From assembly GCF_001434465.1 (NCBI RefSeq), contig NZ_AZGE01000003.1, forward strand, positions 1-64,000: a stretch of 64,000 nucleotides of DNA, written 5' to 3'. The notes below the pieces were generated by a model. That model saw only the letters and a list, made by a program, of their open reading frames with translations. It made no database searches and had not been told where the DNA came from. Position numbers and translations under genes: made by a program. How positions within the stretch are numbered: position 1 is the first letter of the stretch; the number at the start of each line of letters is the position of its first letter. Positions 7,703 through 15,643 of this stretch are shown one piece after another. Source of the stretch: Limosilactobacillus oris DSM 4864. Lineage in GTDB: Bacteria > Bacillota > Bacilli > Lactobacillales > Lactobacillaceae.

Positions 7703-8227
7703 ATGAGTGTAGACACAGCAATCTTTGCGGGTGGGTGCTTCTGGTGCATGGTTCAACCCTTTGATACCTACCCGGGAATCGAGAAGGTCGAGTCCGGTTA
7801 TACCGGCGGTCACGTGCCCAATCCGACCTACGAGCAGGTCAAGTCGGGGGCAACTGGGCATACGGAGGCGGTGCGTATTACCTTTGATCCGGCAGTCGTT
7901 TCTTACGCGGACCTGGTCGAAATCTACTGGCAGCAAACAGACCCGACGGACGCCATGGGACAGTTTCAGGACCGTGGTGATAACTACCGGCCGGTAATCT
8001 TTGTTAAGGATCAGGACCAGCGCCGGATTGCAGAGGCTTCCAAGAAACGGTTGGCGGCGAGTGGCCGGTTTGCAGACCCAATCGTCACCCGGATTGAGCC
8101 GGCCCAGCCCTTTTACCTGGCAGAAGACTACCACCAGCAGTTTTATAAGAAGAATCCAGAGCGGTTTGCGGCCGAGGAAGGGGCTGGCCGGGACCAGTTC
8201 CGGCAGGAGCATTGGAATAAAAAGTGA
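7703..8227 (+). CDS. msrA: Peptide-methionine (S)-S-oxide reductase
   Basis: MsrA repairs oxidised methionine in proteins and free methionine sulfoxide. The 174-aa protein has the catalytic GGCFWC motif (nucleophile Cys12), the YTGG segment and the conserved [12 protein letters not shown] stretch. The start ATG at 7703 is preceded by AAGGAGG; an earlier in-frame ATG has no comparable site. It lies 21 bp after the metQ-like gene and shares its T-box leader, linking methionine uptake and repair. Confidence 0.95.
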   Translation: MSVDTAIFAGGCFWCMVQPFDTYPGIEKVESGYTGGHVPNPTYEQVKSGATGHTEAVRITFDPAVVSYADLVEIYWQQTDPTDAMGQFQDRGDNYRPVIFVKDQDQRRIAEASKKRLAASGRFADPIVTRIEPAQPFYLAEDYHQQFYKKNPERFAAEEGAGRDQFRQEHWNKK

Positions 8228-8317
8228 TACGCAACAAGGCCTCCAATTCTGGTAAAACCGAACTGGAGACCTTGCTTACATTGTCTTTGCAATTGTTAAG
8301 TTAGCGAAAGAATGAGG

Positions 8318-8361
8318 AAAAAGGCCCAAAATTGGCTGATAAGCTGATTTTGGACCTTTTT
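8318..8361. terminator. Bidirectional terminator between msrA and the PEPCK-like gene
   Basis: AAAAAGGCCCAAAAT pairs with ATTTTGGACCTTTTT (one mismatch), giving T-runs on both strands between convergent genes. A second long stem (8236-8276) just after msrA has no T-run. Confidence 0.85.
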
Positions 8362-8389
8362 GACGCGAAGTTATATTATTAGCTATCAA

Positions 8390-10084
8390 TTAGTTGTTCA
8401 TCAAGACGTCGAGCAGCTCCCGTGCAGATTCATGGAGGGCTTCTTTGGACTTGTCGTTCCCCAGGTGGGTGTAAACTTCACCGACGTAAACGTCGTTGTT
8501 GAAAAGTTTATTGAAGATCTTGTCGATAATCGGCTTCGTCTTTTCTTCTTCTTGAACCGGGCCAAATGGATTAGCAAAGAAGGTGGTGCTCATGCCGACC
8601 TCGTCAGTCGTCCCCAAGGCCTTCCGCTTACCGGCAACGAAGACTTTCTTGGCTTCGTCTTCGTTGTCAAAGCGGTGGATACCAACCTTGTCATCGTAGT
8701 TGTTAGCGTAAACCCACATGTCGATTGGGTGGTGCTTGATGATGTTTTCATAAGCATCGGCGGGGATGATGACCCGGGCGTTGGAAAGTTCAGGATTGAG
8801 GTAAACCCCGCGGTCCATGTTGTTAAAGGCGACCGCGCTGGACAGGTCATCGAGCCGGACAAAGGCCCCGGTTTCTGTTCCCTGGGCGTAAACCTTGCCG
8901 TCTTCACCGATTGCAAAGCTGCCCATGTCATCAAAAATGGTTTCCATGTCAACAATCTTGTCGTCAGCAATTTCCTGCATGGCTTCGATTGATTCGGACT
9001 TGCCGGCGCCGGAATCGCCAAAGAAGACCACGTTCTTTTCCTTGCCGTTAGTGAAGCGGACCCGGAGCATGGAACCATGGATTGGCAACCGGCCACTGTA
9101 AATCTGGTGCAGGTTGTGCAGGGTCAGGCACATCTTCTTCATGTAGCCGAAGTAGGTGGTCTTGTCCGTGTATGGCACTTCGCCGACCCAGATGTCGTTA
9201 GCTGTGTCGTGGTAGTAGTGGGAGACCATTCCTTCGGTTTCTTTCAGGCCGAAGAGGAGGATTAGGTCGGGCTTTTGGCCCTGTACTTCATCGGGGCGGG
9301 CCAGCTGGAAGAGGTTGGAAAGGGCAATTCCGTTGACCAGGTAGTCTACGTTGAAGTAGATATAGGCCAGGCTTTCACCGATCTTGGCCGGGTAGCAGTA
9401 CCACTGTCCCTTTTGCCCATGGAACCGTTTGATAGGATTTTCATCGACCGCGGAGAAGACACCCTCCCGCTTATTACTCTTGGTGTGCATCATCATTGGC
9501 GGCCGGAGCATGACGGTGTCGATGAAGTCAATGTCACGGAGCTGGTCGTAGTCTTCAGGAATTGGCCAGTCGTGAGTTTGAACGAGCATTGATGCGTTAG
9601 AACCAGCGTTGACCTGCCGGTAAGTCTGGTTAGGGTAGCCCTGGAGCTTTTCTTCAATGACCCGGTAGGCTTCCCGAACCAGGTCATTGAGGTGGCTATC
9701 AATCATCTTAAATTCGTTCCCGGCGATCTTGCTGTTGTTGTAGTTGATGACTGTTACCCGTAATAGTGACCGGTAGAAGGAATACAATTCTTCAACACTG
9801 GCCAGAATATCTTTCGGGTCATACTTATCAAAGGCGCTATCATCATCGATCAGGATTTTTTTGAGGACACTTACATACTGGGTTGGGGTGGCGTTATCAA
9901 AGGCGTCATCATCATACTCGGGGTTCTTGGAATCAAGGTAGAGCTTAATGATTTCCAACAATTCGTCACTGTTAACCAGTGAATAGGTATCCTTATAGTA
10001 TGCTTGACTTAGGTTTAACAACGCGACCCCTGCATCGGTGTTGACGTAAAGCGATGGGGTTTGAACTTTTTCTTGCTTAGCCAT
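8390..10084 (-). CDS. PEP carboxykinase-like P-loop protein of unknown function
   Basis: This 564-aa cytosolic protein is of a type often named phosphoenolpyruvate carboxykinase in lactobacilli. The N-terminal 330 residues are helical and match nothing I recognise. The C-terminal part has a Walker A site GDSGAGKSES (356-365), closer to HPr kinase (GxSGxGKSE) than to the PEPCK GLSGTGKTTL form. A DDMGSF segment follows. PEPCK-like folds with a GAFVRLDDL element come next. Whether it carboxylates, decarboxylates or phosphorylates a protein cannot be said. AAAGGATTGAG precedes the ATG. The gene is monocistronic, with a TATAAT-type -10 on the minus strand near 10118-10123. Confidence 0.75.
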   Translation of the reverse strand: MAKQEKVQTPSLYVNTDAGVALLNLSQAYYKDTYSLVNSDELLEIIKLYLDSKNPEYDDDAFDNATPTQYVSVLKKILIDDDSAFDKYDPKDILASVEELYSFYRSLLRVTVINYNNSKIAGNEFKMIDSHLNDLVREAYRVIEEKLQGYPNQTYRQVNAGSNASMLVQTHDWPIPEDYDQLRDIDFIDTVMLRPPMMMHTKSNKREGVFSAVDENPIKRFHGQKGQWYCYPAKIGESLAYIYFNVDYLVNGIALSNLFQLARPDEVQGQKPDLILLFGLKETEGMVSHYYHDTANDIWVGEVPYTDKTTYFGYMKKMCLTLHNLHQIYSGRLPIHGSMLRVRFTNGKEKNVVFFGDSGAGKSESIEAMQEIADDKIVDMETIFDDMGSFAIGEDGKVYAQGTETGAFVRLDDLSSAVAFNNMDRGVYLNPELSNARVIIPADAYENIIKHHPIDMWVYANNYDDKVGIHRFDNEDEAKKVFVAGKRKALGTTDEVGMSTTFFANPFGPVQEEEKTKPIIDKIFNKLFNNDVYVGEVYTHLGNDKSKEALHESARELLDVLMNN

Positions 10085-10210
10085 TTATCTCAATCCTTTC
10101 TTATAGCCTTGCTCCTATTATAAGCTACTTTTAATCGATTGGTGAGAAAAATCTAATATTTATCCCGTTGTGGTAAAATAGGTAGTAATAAATTGTGTAA
10201 GGGGTTTCAG

Positions 10211-10720
10211 ATGATGAAGATAAATTGTAAGCAAACACTATCAGTTTCGATTCACCGGGTCTTCAATGCCGACTTGAATGAACACGGCACGGTGTTCGGC
10301 GGGCGGATCTTAGAGTTGGTAGACGGGGAAGCATCGGTGGCGGCGATGCGGGTTACCCGGGCAACGGTGGTTACTGCGGCAATGGACCATGTTCAGTTCT
10401 TAAAACCCTTCCGCCTGCAGGATTCAATGTGCATGGAGGCGTACGTCACCGGGATCGGGCACCGTTCCTTAGAGGTGTTTGTTAAAGTGATCGGTGAACA
10501 CCTCCGGACTGGGGAGCGCTTTTTAGGCTTTACCTGTTTTATGACCTATGTGATTCAGGATCCGGCAGAACAGGTGAAGTACGACGAAGTGCTCCCGGAA
10601 AATAACGAGCAGCGGGCACTGGTCGCCGGTTACGAACGGCGTCGCGAACAGCGGGCAGCCAACCGAGGCCACCAGCAGGAAGCGTTAGCAGCCATTACGA
10701 TCGATAAACCTTGGGAATAG
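10211..10720 (+). CDS. Acyl-CoA thioesterase, hotdog fold
   Basis: The 169-aa protein matches the YciA/BACH-type acyl-CoA hydrolases. It contains NEHGTVFGGRILELVDGEA, in which the Asn/His/Gly turn and the Asp are typical active-site features, and the MDHVQFLKPF strand. It would release free fatty acid from acyl-CoA. The ATG at 10211 was chosen because AAGGGG lies 6 bp upstream; an in-frame TTG 18 bp earlier lacks a site. A perfect 14-bp terminator follows. Confidence 0.85.
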   Translation: MMKINCKQTLSVSIHRVFNADLNEHGTVFGGRILELVDGEASVAAMRVTRATVVTAAMDHVQFLKPFRLQDSMCMEAYVTGIGHRSLEVFVKVIGEHLRTGERFLGFTCFMTYVIQDPAEQVKYDEVLPENNEQRALVAGYERRREQRAANRGHQQEALAAITIDKPWE

Positions 10721-10721
10721 C

Positions 10722-10768
10722 AAAACCGGCTGACCATCTCCAATTAGGAGGCGGTCAGCCGGTTTTAT
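10722..10768. terminator. Bidirectional terminator
   Basis: A perfect 14-bp stem (AAAACCGGCTGACC with GGTCAGCCGGTTTT) lies between convergent genes. Confidence 0.9.
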
Positions 10769-10882
10769 CAGGTGGAAGACTGCTTGTTACGTGGTCCTGC
10801 AGTTAAATTACGTGGGCTGTGTAGAATCACCGTTTGTGGTACAGGTGGCATTAGAGTTCCGCGCTGGCTTTTGAGAACCGAC

Positions 10883-11446
10883 CTAGTTTTCCTGGACGAC
10901 GACTTTCGTGCCGGTAGGGACATTCATCATCCATTTAGAGTCAGGGACGGAGAGCCGGACACAGCCGTGCGAAGCGGTTTGCTTGCCTAACTTGGCCGCC
11001 TCCGACTTGATGTAGTGACCGTCCTTATCGGTTGGAACACTGTGAAAGAGGTAGGCCCCGTTATCATGCCAGGAGACATAGTTGTTAGCGCCACACTTGA
11101 CCGCGGCATTGTAGAAGCTCGCACCCCGGTCGTCTTGAATGGCAAAGGTTCCGGTCGGCGTAGCACTGACGTGTTTGCCATGCTTGCTTTCATACTTGCC
11201 GGCGCTGGCGTACATAGTGTAGACACACCGGTGACCATCCATGATGTAGACCCGGTTTTTAGCAATGCTGACCTTGACCCAGGGATCCTTCAGTTTGTTA
11301 ATATCTGGGTAGGGGATAGTCTCGGAAGACTTGAGATAGTTGATTGGCGTCCGCATATGGGAAGCGGCACTAGCAGTTCCGGGGAGTGCCAGCAAGAAGA
11401 GCGCGGCGACCTCAGTGATTAGCAGCAGGATTTTTTTAATTGTCAT
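10883..11446 (-). CDS. Secreted L,D-transpeptidase (YkuD domain)
   Basis: The 187-aa protein has a signal peptide of about 27 residues ending TASA-A. The YkuD domain has the catalytic SHGCVRLS (His160, Cys162) and the substrate-loop segment ATPTGTFAI. Such enzymes form 3-3 peptidoglycan cross-links or attach proteins to the wall. It lacks any extra binding domain. It is transcribed alone, convergent with the thioesterase gene. A second YkuD protein lies at 27260-28651. Confidence 0.9.
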   Translation of the reverse strand: MTIKKILLLITEVAALFLLALPGTASAASHMRTPINYLKSSETIPYPDINKLKDPWVKVSIAKNRVYIMDGHRCVYTMYASAGKYESKHGKHVSATPTGTFAIQDDRGASFYNAAVKCGANNYVSWHDNGAYLFHSVPTDKDGHYIKSEAAKLGKQTASHGCVRLSVPDSKWMMNVPTGTKVVVQEN

Positions 11447-11638
11447 TCTGAGTTACCCCTTGTGGTTTAAAATAATCAAACCCATTTTAGCATAGTCACT
11501 CCTGAAATAAAGATGTATTTTTTATCATATGTTATAAATTAGTTTCGGCTAAGACAAAATGAGGGGCGCCGGTTTAAAATGGGTGCGGCCAGGTGGGCGT
11601 AGCGTTCTAACAATTGGCCAATAAAAGTCAAACGAATT

Positions 11639-11665
11639 TTAGCAGATTAACGATTAGACTGCTAA
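11639..11665. promoter_or_regulatory. CIRCE-like operator upstream of hsp20
   Basis: TTAGCAGAT - 9 nt - GACTGCTAA has exactly the 9-9-9 geometry of the HrcA operator (TTAGCACTC-N9-GAGTGCTAA). The outer six bases of each arm are conserved and the inner ones degenerate. It lies just upstream of the -35, not downstream as is most common. Confidence 0.6.
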
Positions 11666-11672
11666 AAAGCAC

Positions 11673-11700
11673 TTGCAACCGCCGGCTAATGGACTATGAT
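11673..11700 (+). promoter_or_regulatory. hsp20 promoter
   Basis: TTGCAA and TATGAT are separated by 16 bp, about 40 bp before the start codon. Confidence 0.75.
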
Positions 11701-11738
11701 AGGGGCGTAATCAAGGTATGAGAAAGGATGATTCAATT

Positions 11739-12170
11739 ATGGCTAACGAAATTCAACGTCGTAACAACCTTTTTGACAATTTGATGAATATGCGTGACTG
11801 GATGAATGATGACTTCTTCTCGGACTTGACGCCCGCCGCTGATCATATGAAGACGGACGTGGCGGAAGACGACCACGGCTACACCGTTAAAATTGATATG
11901 CCAGGCTTTGATAAGAAAGACATCCATATCAACTACGCTAATAATATTTTAGCCGTTACCGGCCACCGGGATAGTTTTGCTGATGAAAGTGACCAGAAGG
12001 GCAACGTCTTACACACGGAACGGCGGTATGGTCAGATGAGTCGGCAGTACCGATTGCCTGATGTTGACCGCAGCGCTGTGAAAGCCGGTTACGAGAACGG
12101 GGTTTTGACATTGGAACTGCCTAAGCTTCAGGCGAGTGACGAGAATGATACCCGGATCGACATTGATTAG
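11739..12170 (+). CDS. Small heat-shock protein (Hsp20/alpha-crystallin family)
   Basis: This ATP-independent chaperone holds unfolded proteins under stress. The 143-aa protein has the alpha-crystallin domain at about 35-130. It includes DDHGYTVKIDMPGF, the YANNILAVTGHR strand and the closing GVLTLELPK (the conserved GxLxxxxPK motif). The start at 11739 has AAAGGATG upstream. It is monocistronic, with its own promoter and a CIRCE-like operator. Confidence 0.95.
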   Translation: MANEIQRRNNLFDNLMNMRDWMNDDFFSDLTPAADHMKTDVAEDDHGYTVKIDMPGFDKKDIHINYANNILAVTGHRDSFADESDQKGNVLHTERRYGQMSRQYRLPDVDRSAVKAGYENGVLTLELPKLQASDENDTRIDID

Positions 12171-12231
12171 TCAGTAAGAGCTACGGATGCGTTTCACCGT
12201 TATTGCGGAGTTTAATTTAGTAAAGAAAATT

Positions 12232-12272
12232 TAAGGCCCCAGATTCGGTTTTGCCGAACCCGGGGCCTTAGT
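12232..12272. terminator. Terminator between hsp20 and the HdeD-like gene
   Basis: TAAGGCCCC pairs with GGGGCCTTA, and the stem extends inward (GGTT/AACC). The A-rich side before it gives a T-rich tail on the minus strand, so it serves the convergent minus-strand gene at least. Confidence 0.75.
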
Positions 12273-12299
12273 GTTGTTGAGAACTGTTCTAATTGCCAG

Positions 12300-12824
12300 T
12301 TAGAATGCTTGAATAATGTGCATAATTCCGAAGACCATCAGCATGACGGAAACTAGCCAAACAATGGTGATTGTCGAGAGAATTGGACTGAAGAGGAGAA
12401 TGATCCCCAGAATCAGACTGATAATGCCCAGGATTACTAACCAGGTAGCGTAACCGCGGTGGAATTCCTTAAAGAACTTGGCCCCGCGAATCATTGCCAG
12501 TGAGTCAATGATGAACCAAATGGCAAAGAGGATTGCCAGGTACAAGACACCGAAGTTTGGCCAGACCAGGACGATAATTCCTAAAATAATATCTAAAATA
12601 GCAATAAAGATAATCCAGCCGGTGCTTTCGTCCAGGGCGTTATTGATAAAGTTCCGGAACCATAATTCGTAGATTCCCCGAAGGATAAAGGCGATCCCTG
12701 CTAGAATTGCCAAAAAGTGCATCGTCTTATCGGGATGGGCAAACGAGGCAATCCCGGCGATAACGAATAAGATTCCGAGGACCAGACTAAACCAGTCAAA
12801 GCCCTTCTTGTGTTCAGTAAACAT
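12300..12824 (-). CDS. HdeD-like (DUF308) membrane protein
   Basis: The 174-aa, very hydrophobic protein has about six membrane helices in three similar pairs, with short polar links (YELWFRN, RGAKFFKEFHR). This is typical of the HdeD/DUF308 family linked to acid resistance in enterobacteria. The role in lactobacilli is unknown. It is alone on the minus strand and preceded by GAAAGGAAG. Confidence 0.8.
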   Translation of the reverse strand: MFTEHKKGFDWFSLVLGILFVIAGIASFAHPDKTMHFLAILAGIAFILRGIYELWFRNFINNALDESTGWIIFIAILDIILGIIVLVWPNFGVLYLAILFAIWFIIDSLAMIRGAKFFKEFHRGYATWLVILGIISLILGIILLFSPILSTITIVWLVSVMLMVFGIMHIIQAF

Positions 12825-12856
12825 AATTGACTTCCTTTCTTAGCGTAATCGTTATA

Positions 12857-12885
12857 ATCATAAACTAAATAATATTTTAAAACAA
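12857..12885 (-). promoter_or_regulatory. Promoter of the HdeD-like gene
   Basis: Read on the minus strand, TTGTTT and TATGAT are 17 bp apart. The segment TAATCGTTATAAT just downstream (12846-12858) is shared with the nnrD/pepV intergenic region and partly resembles a PerR/Fur-type box. Confidence 0.6.
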
Positions 12886-12900
12886 ATATCTTACAAATAA

Positions 12901-13028
12901 AAAATGGCAGGAGGACAGAACTAGCTCGGCTAGTTCGCTGTCCCACCCCGTCACCGCGCAGCCAGCTACTGCGCTGAGGCATTTTATCTTTAAAACAGTA
13001 AAGAGACTGAGTTAATTCCCAGCCTCCG
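12901..13028. repeat. Dispersed intergenic repeat, copy 1
   Basis: The left part is a hairpin with core GAACTAG...CTAGTT inside GACAG...CTGTC (914-942). The right part (12960-13026) is nearly identical over about 67 bp to 14981-15048. Its end forms a stem that on the minus strand reads as a terminator (GAGGCTGGG ... CAGTCTC then TTTACTGTTTT). Confidence 0.8.
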
Positions 13029-13033
13029 ATTCA

Positions 13034-13216
13034 CTATTCGTCATGCTGTCCCAGGTGTTCCCGGATGCCGTGGGGGAAATCCTTGTCAATTTCCTTTAGC
13101 AGGGGCACCAGGTAGTTGACATAGCGATGATATGCCTCGAGGGGCTCTAAGTCCTTCGCATTGGCTTGCACGAGGGCCACCGCGATGTCGTGCGCACGTT
13201 GTTCATTTGAAATCAT
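13034..13216 (-). CDS. Small conserved-looking cytosolic protein, unknown function
   Basis: The 60-aa acidic/helical protein begins MISNEQRAHDIAVALVQ. It has no signal peptide or membrane helix. A good ribosome site (GAGGTGAG) and codon use like the neighbours support a real gene. It is alone on the minus strand and probably terminated by the repeat that follows it. No function can be assigned. Confidence 0.7.
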   Translation of the reverse strand: MISNEQRAHDIAVALVQANAKDLEPLEAYHRYVNYLVPLLKEIDKDFPHGIREHLGQHDE

Positions 13217-13301
13217 TTTCTCTCACCTCGTCCCTAAGTTTACCAGACTTTCGCCGCTTGCGGCGGATTTGTTTACTCAAGGTGCATGGAGATGAGCCGA
13301 G

Positions 13302-13330
13302 TTGTACTGGAGCGGTGATTGGGTATACAA
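13302..13330 (+). promoter_or_regulatory. Promoter of the amino-acid permease gene
   Basis: TTGTAC and TATACA (within TATACAAT) are 16 bp apart, about 77 bp before the start. Confidence 0.6.
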
Positions 13331-13406
13331 TGAAGGCTCACAATTTACGGATCAAAAATTAGGGCGCGGTAAGCTCTAAATACGAACCATAGGAGAGTTA
13401 GCAAAT

Positions 13407-14765
13407 ATGAATAAGCAACAGCGGATGAAGAGGAGTCTCAAGAGTCGGCACATTCAGTTGATGGCACTGGGCGGAACAATTGGGACCGGACTGTTCCTGG
13501 GATCTGGAAGGGCTATTCGGATGGCGGGCCCAGCCATCCTGTTAGCCTACCTGATTACGGGGATTGTCTGCTTTGGCATTATGCGGGCCCTAGGGGAGCT
13601 ATTGATGGCAAACCTCAAATACCGTTCCTTTATGGAAGCAATTCGGGACTACCTGGGCAACCGGATCAGTTTTATTACTGGTTGGGCCTACTGGGCGTGC
13701 TGGCTGGCGCTGGCAATGGCTGAAATCACGGCAATCGGGCTTTACATTCAGATCTGGCTGCCCAATCTTCCCCAATGGGTTCCCGGGTTGATTACGCTCC
13801 TGATTTTTCTCTGCCTCAACCTGATTACCGTTAATATATTTGGTGAAATTGAGTTCTGGTTTGCCTTGATTAAGATTATCGCTATCCTGGTCTTGATTGC
13901 TGTGGGGATTTTTATGATGGTCATTCAGTTCCGCTCCCGGGGAGGCTACGTGGCGTCGCCGGGAAACCTGGTCGCCTATAACGGCTTCTTTGCGACCGGG
14001 TGGAAGGGGTTCGTAATGTCCTTTCAGATGGTTGTCTTCGCCTTTGTCGGGATTGAAATGGTGGGGGTCACAGCGGCAGAGGCGGAAAAGCCGCGCCAGG
14101 TAATTCCAAAGGCCATCAACGGTATTCCCATCCGGATCCTGCTCTTTTATATCGGTGCGTTGGCGGTAATTATGTGTATTTACCCTTGGAACCGGCTGTC
14201 GCCAACTAACAGCCCCTTTGTCCTGGTCTTTCGTGATGCGGGTTTACGTGGGGCAGCGAGCGTGGTTAACTTTGTGGTGATTACCGCGGCAGCATCTGCT
14301 TGCAACAGTTCCATTTACACCACCGGCCGGATGCTGGCGGAGCTGACGTCCAACGCTCACCGGCCGGCAATTCGGAGCCTTTCCCGCCTCTCAAAGCACC
14401 GGGTGCCGGCCCGGGCCGTGGCCTTTTCCACGGCGGTCATTGCCCTAGCAGCGGTGCTTAACTTAACGATGCCAGGGGAGGTCTTCACCCTGGTTTCCAG
14501 TATTGCAACGACCAGCTTTCTTTTTATCTGGGCAGCGATTATTGGTGCCCACCTGCGCTTTATCAAGCTGCACCCGACCGACCGGCAGTTCAAGATGCCG
14601 GGGGCCCCGTTTACGGACTGGCTGGTCCTGATATTTCTCGCCTTTGTGATGGTTGTGCTGTGTTTTGAAAAGCAGACACTGATTGCGCTGCTCTTTACCC
14701 TGGCCTGGTTTGCCGTCTTGGGGGTAGCCTCGCTAAGTCAGCCGGCCCGGACAAAAATTAAATAA
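13407..14765 (+). CDS. Amino-acid permease, APC/AAT family
   Basis: The 452-aa protein has 12 predicted membrane helices. The first carries the family signature GGTIGTGLFLGSG (22-34), where the amino-acid carboxylate is bound, and the AAEAEKPRQVIPKAI loop follows helix 6. It is a proton-coupled importer by family. The substrate is not evident; AnsP, CycA and aromatic permeases are all of this type. GGAGAG lies upstream of the ATG. It stands alone and ends at a terminator. Confidence 0.9.
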   Translation: MNKQQRMKRSLKSRHIQLMALGGTIGTGLFLGSGRAIRMAGPAILLAYLITGIVCFGIMRALGELLMANLKYRSFMEAIRDYLGNRISFITGWAYWACWLALAMAEITAIGLYIQIWLPNLPQWVPGLITLLIFLCLNLITVNIFGEIEFWFALIKIIAILVLIAVGIFMMVIQFRSRGGYVASPGNLVAYNGFFATGWKGFVMSFQMVVFAFVGIEMVGVTAAEAEKPRQVIPKAINGIPIRILLFYIGALAVIMCIYPWNRLSPTNSPFVLVFRDAGLRGAASVVNFVVITAAASACNSSIYTTGRMLAELTSNAHRPAIRSLSRLSKHRVPARAVAFSTAVIALAAVLNLTMPGEVFTLVSSIATTSFLFIWAAIIGAHLRFIKLHPTDRQFKMPGAPFTDWLVLIFLAFVMVVLCFEKQTLIALLFTLAWFAVLGVASLSQPARTKIK

Positions 14766-14772
14766 ACTGATC

Positions 14773-14816
14773 AATCAGCGGCGGGATGTGGCCCGACCGC
14801 TGATTTCAGTTTAAAA
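14773..14816 (+). terminator. Terminator after the permease gene
   Basis: AATCAGCGG pairs with CCGCTGATT, followed by TCAGTTT. Confidence 0.8.
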
Positions 14817-14827
14817 ATAAAAAGGAG

Positions 14828-15050
14828 TGAGCGTGAGAGTGAGGACAAACGCCCCCAATCGGCTAGCTGGTTGGGGGCGTTTGTCTTTCGACGCGCAGCT
14901 AGCCTCTGAGAACCTCCGTCGACGCACAGCAAGCCTATTTGGGGGTGGTCAAATGCTAATTGATCAGCGTTTGAACTGCCAGCCAGCTACTACGCTGAGG
15001 CATTACTATCTTTAAAACAGTAAAGAGACTGAGTTAATTCCCAGCCTCTG
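14828..15050. repeat. Dispersed intergenic repeat, copy 2, with long perfect hairpin
   Basis: GACAAACGCCCCCAA (14843-14857) pairs perfectly with TTGGGGGCGTTTGTC over 15 bp. The right part, 14981-15048, matches copy 1 nearly base for base and forms the terminator of the minus-strand PerR-like gene. Confidence 0.8.
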
Positions 15051-15053
15051 TTC

Positions 15054-15515
15054 CTATAAGGTCTGATTTAAATGAAGCTTGCGCTGGCAGTCGGGGCATA
15101 AGCCGTGAATTTCAATGTTACTTCCAGTCACGAGATAATGCGTTTTTTCCCGGGTCATCGTGGAAAGCTCTTTGGTGATTTCAGAAAAATGTTCATCGAA
15201 AACGTCCGTAATCTTGCCACAGTTATCGCAGACAACGTGGTAGTGGGGGCGGCCAAAGTAGTCGTAATGGGTACTGCCGTCACCATTTTTTAATTCAATG
15301 GCCAAATTGTAGTCGACGAAGAGTTTAATCGTGTTGTAGACCGTCGCCATGCTGATATTGTCGACCTGATCTTTTAAGTCCGCATAGATCATTTCCACAC
15401 TGGGGTGGGTATGGTGGCTGATGAGGTATTCCAAAATTGTTTTCCGCTGGGGGGTGAGGCGAACCTTGTGCTTCCGCAGCATTTCCAGTGCCCGGTCCAA
15501 TTCAGCTTCTGCCAT
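15054..15515 (-). CDS. perR: Fur-family regulator, PerR-like
   Basis: This metal-dependent repressor most resembles the peroxide regulator PerR. The 153-aa protein has a winged-helix domain (RLTPQRKTILEYL, ATVYNTIKLF) and a metal site with the HTHPSVEMIY and HYDYFGRPHYHVVC segments. The structural zinc Cys pairs are CDNC and CPDC. Fur or Zur activity cannot be excluded. ATG at 15515 was chosen because AAGGAG lies 8 bp upstream; an in-frame TTG six bases earlier is too close. It is divergent from the MFS exporter gene. Confidence 0.85.
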   Translation of the reverse strand: MAEAELDRALEMLRKHKVRLTPQRKTILEYLISHHTHPSVEMIYADLKDQVDNISMATVYNTIKLFVDYNLAIELKNGDGSTHYDYFGRPHYHVVCDNCGKITDVFDEHFSEITKELSTMTREKTHYLVTGSNIEIHGLCPDCQRKLHLNQTL

Positions 15516-15643
15516 GAGCAATTCTCCTTTCTTAATTTAAAATAGTTTTAATCTATCAATATTATACCATTTACAAGGAGAGATTCAAAATATATAATTG
15601 ATAACTGGCAAATAATAATAGTTCTAAAAAGGGAGCGAGTTAG

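Noticed and set aside
7433-8212. Long minus-strand frame opposite metQ and msrA
   Set aside because: It is antisense to two clear genes with family motifs; the open frame follows from their high G+C codon pattern.
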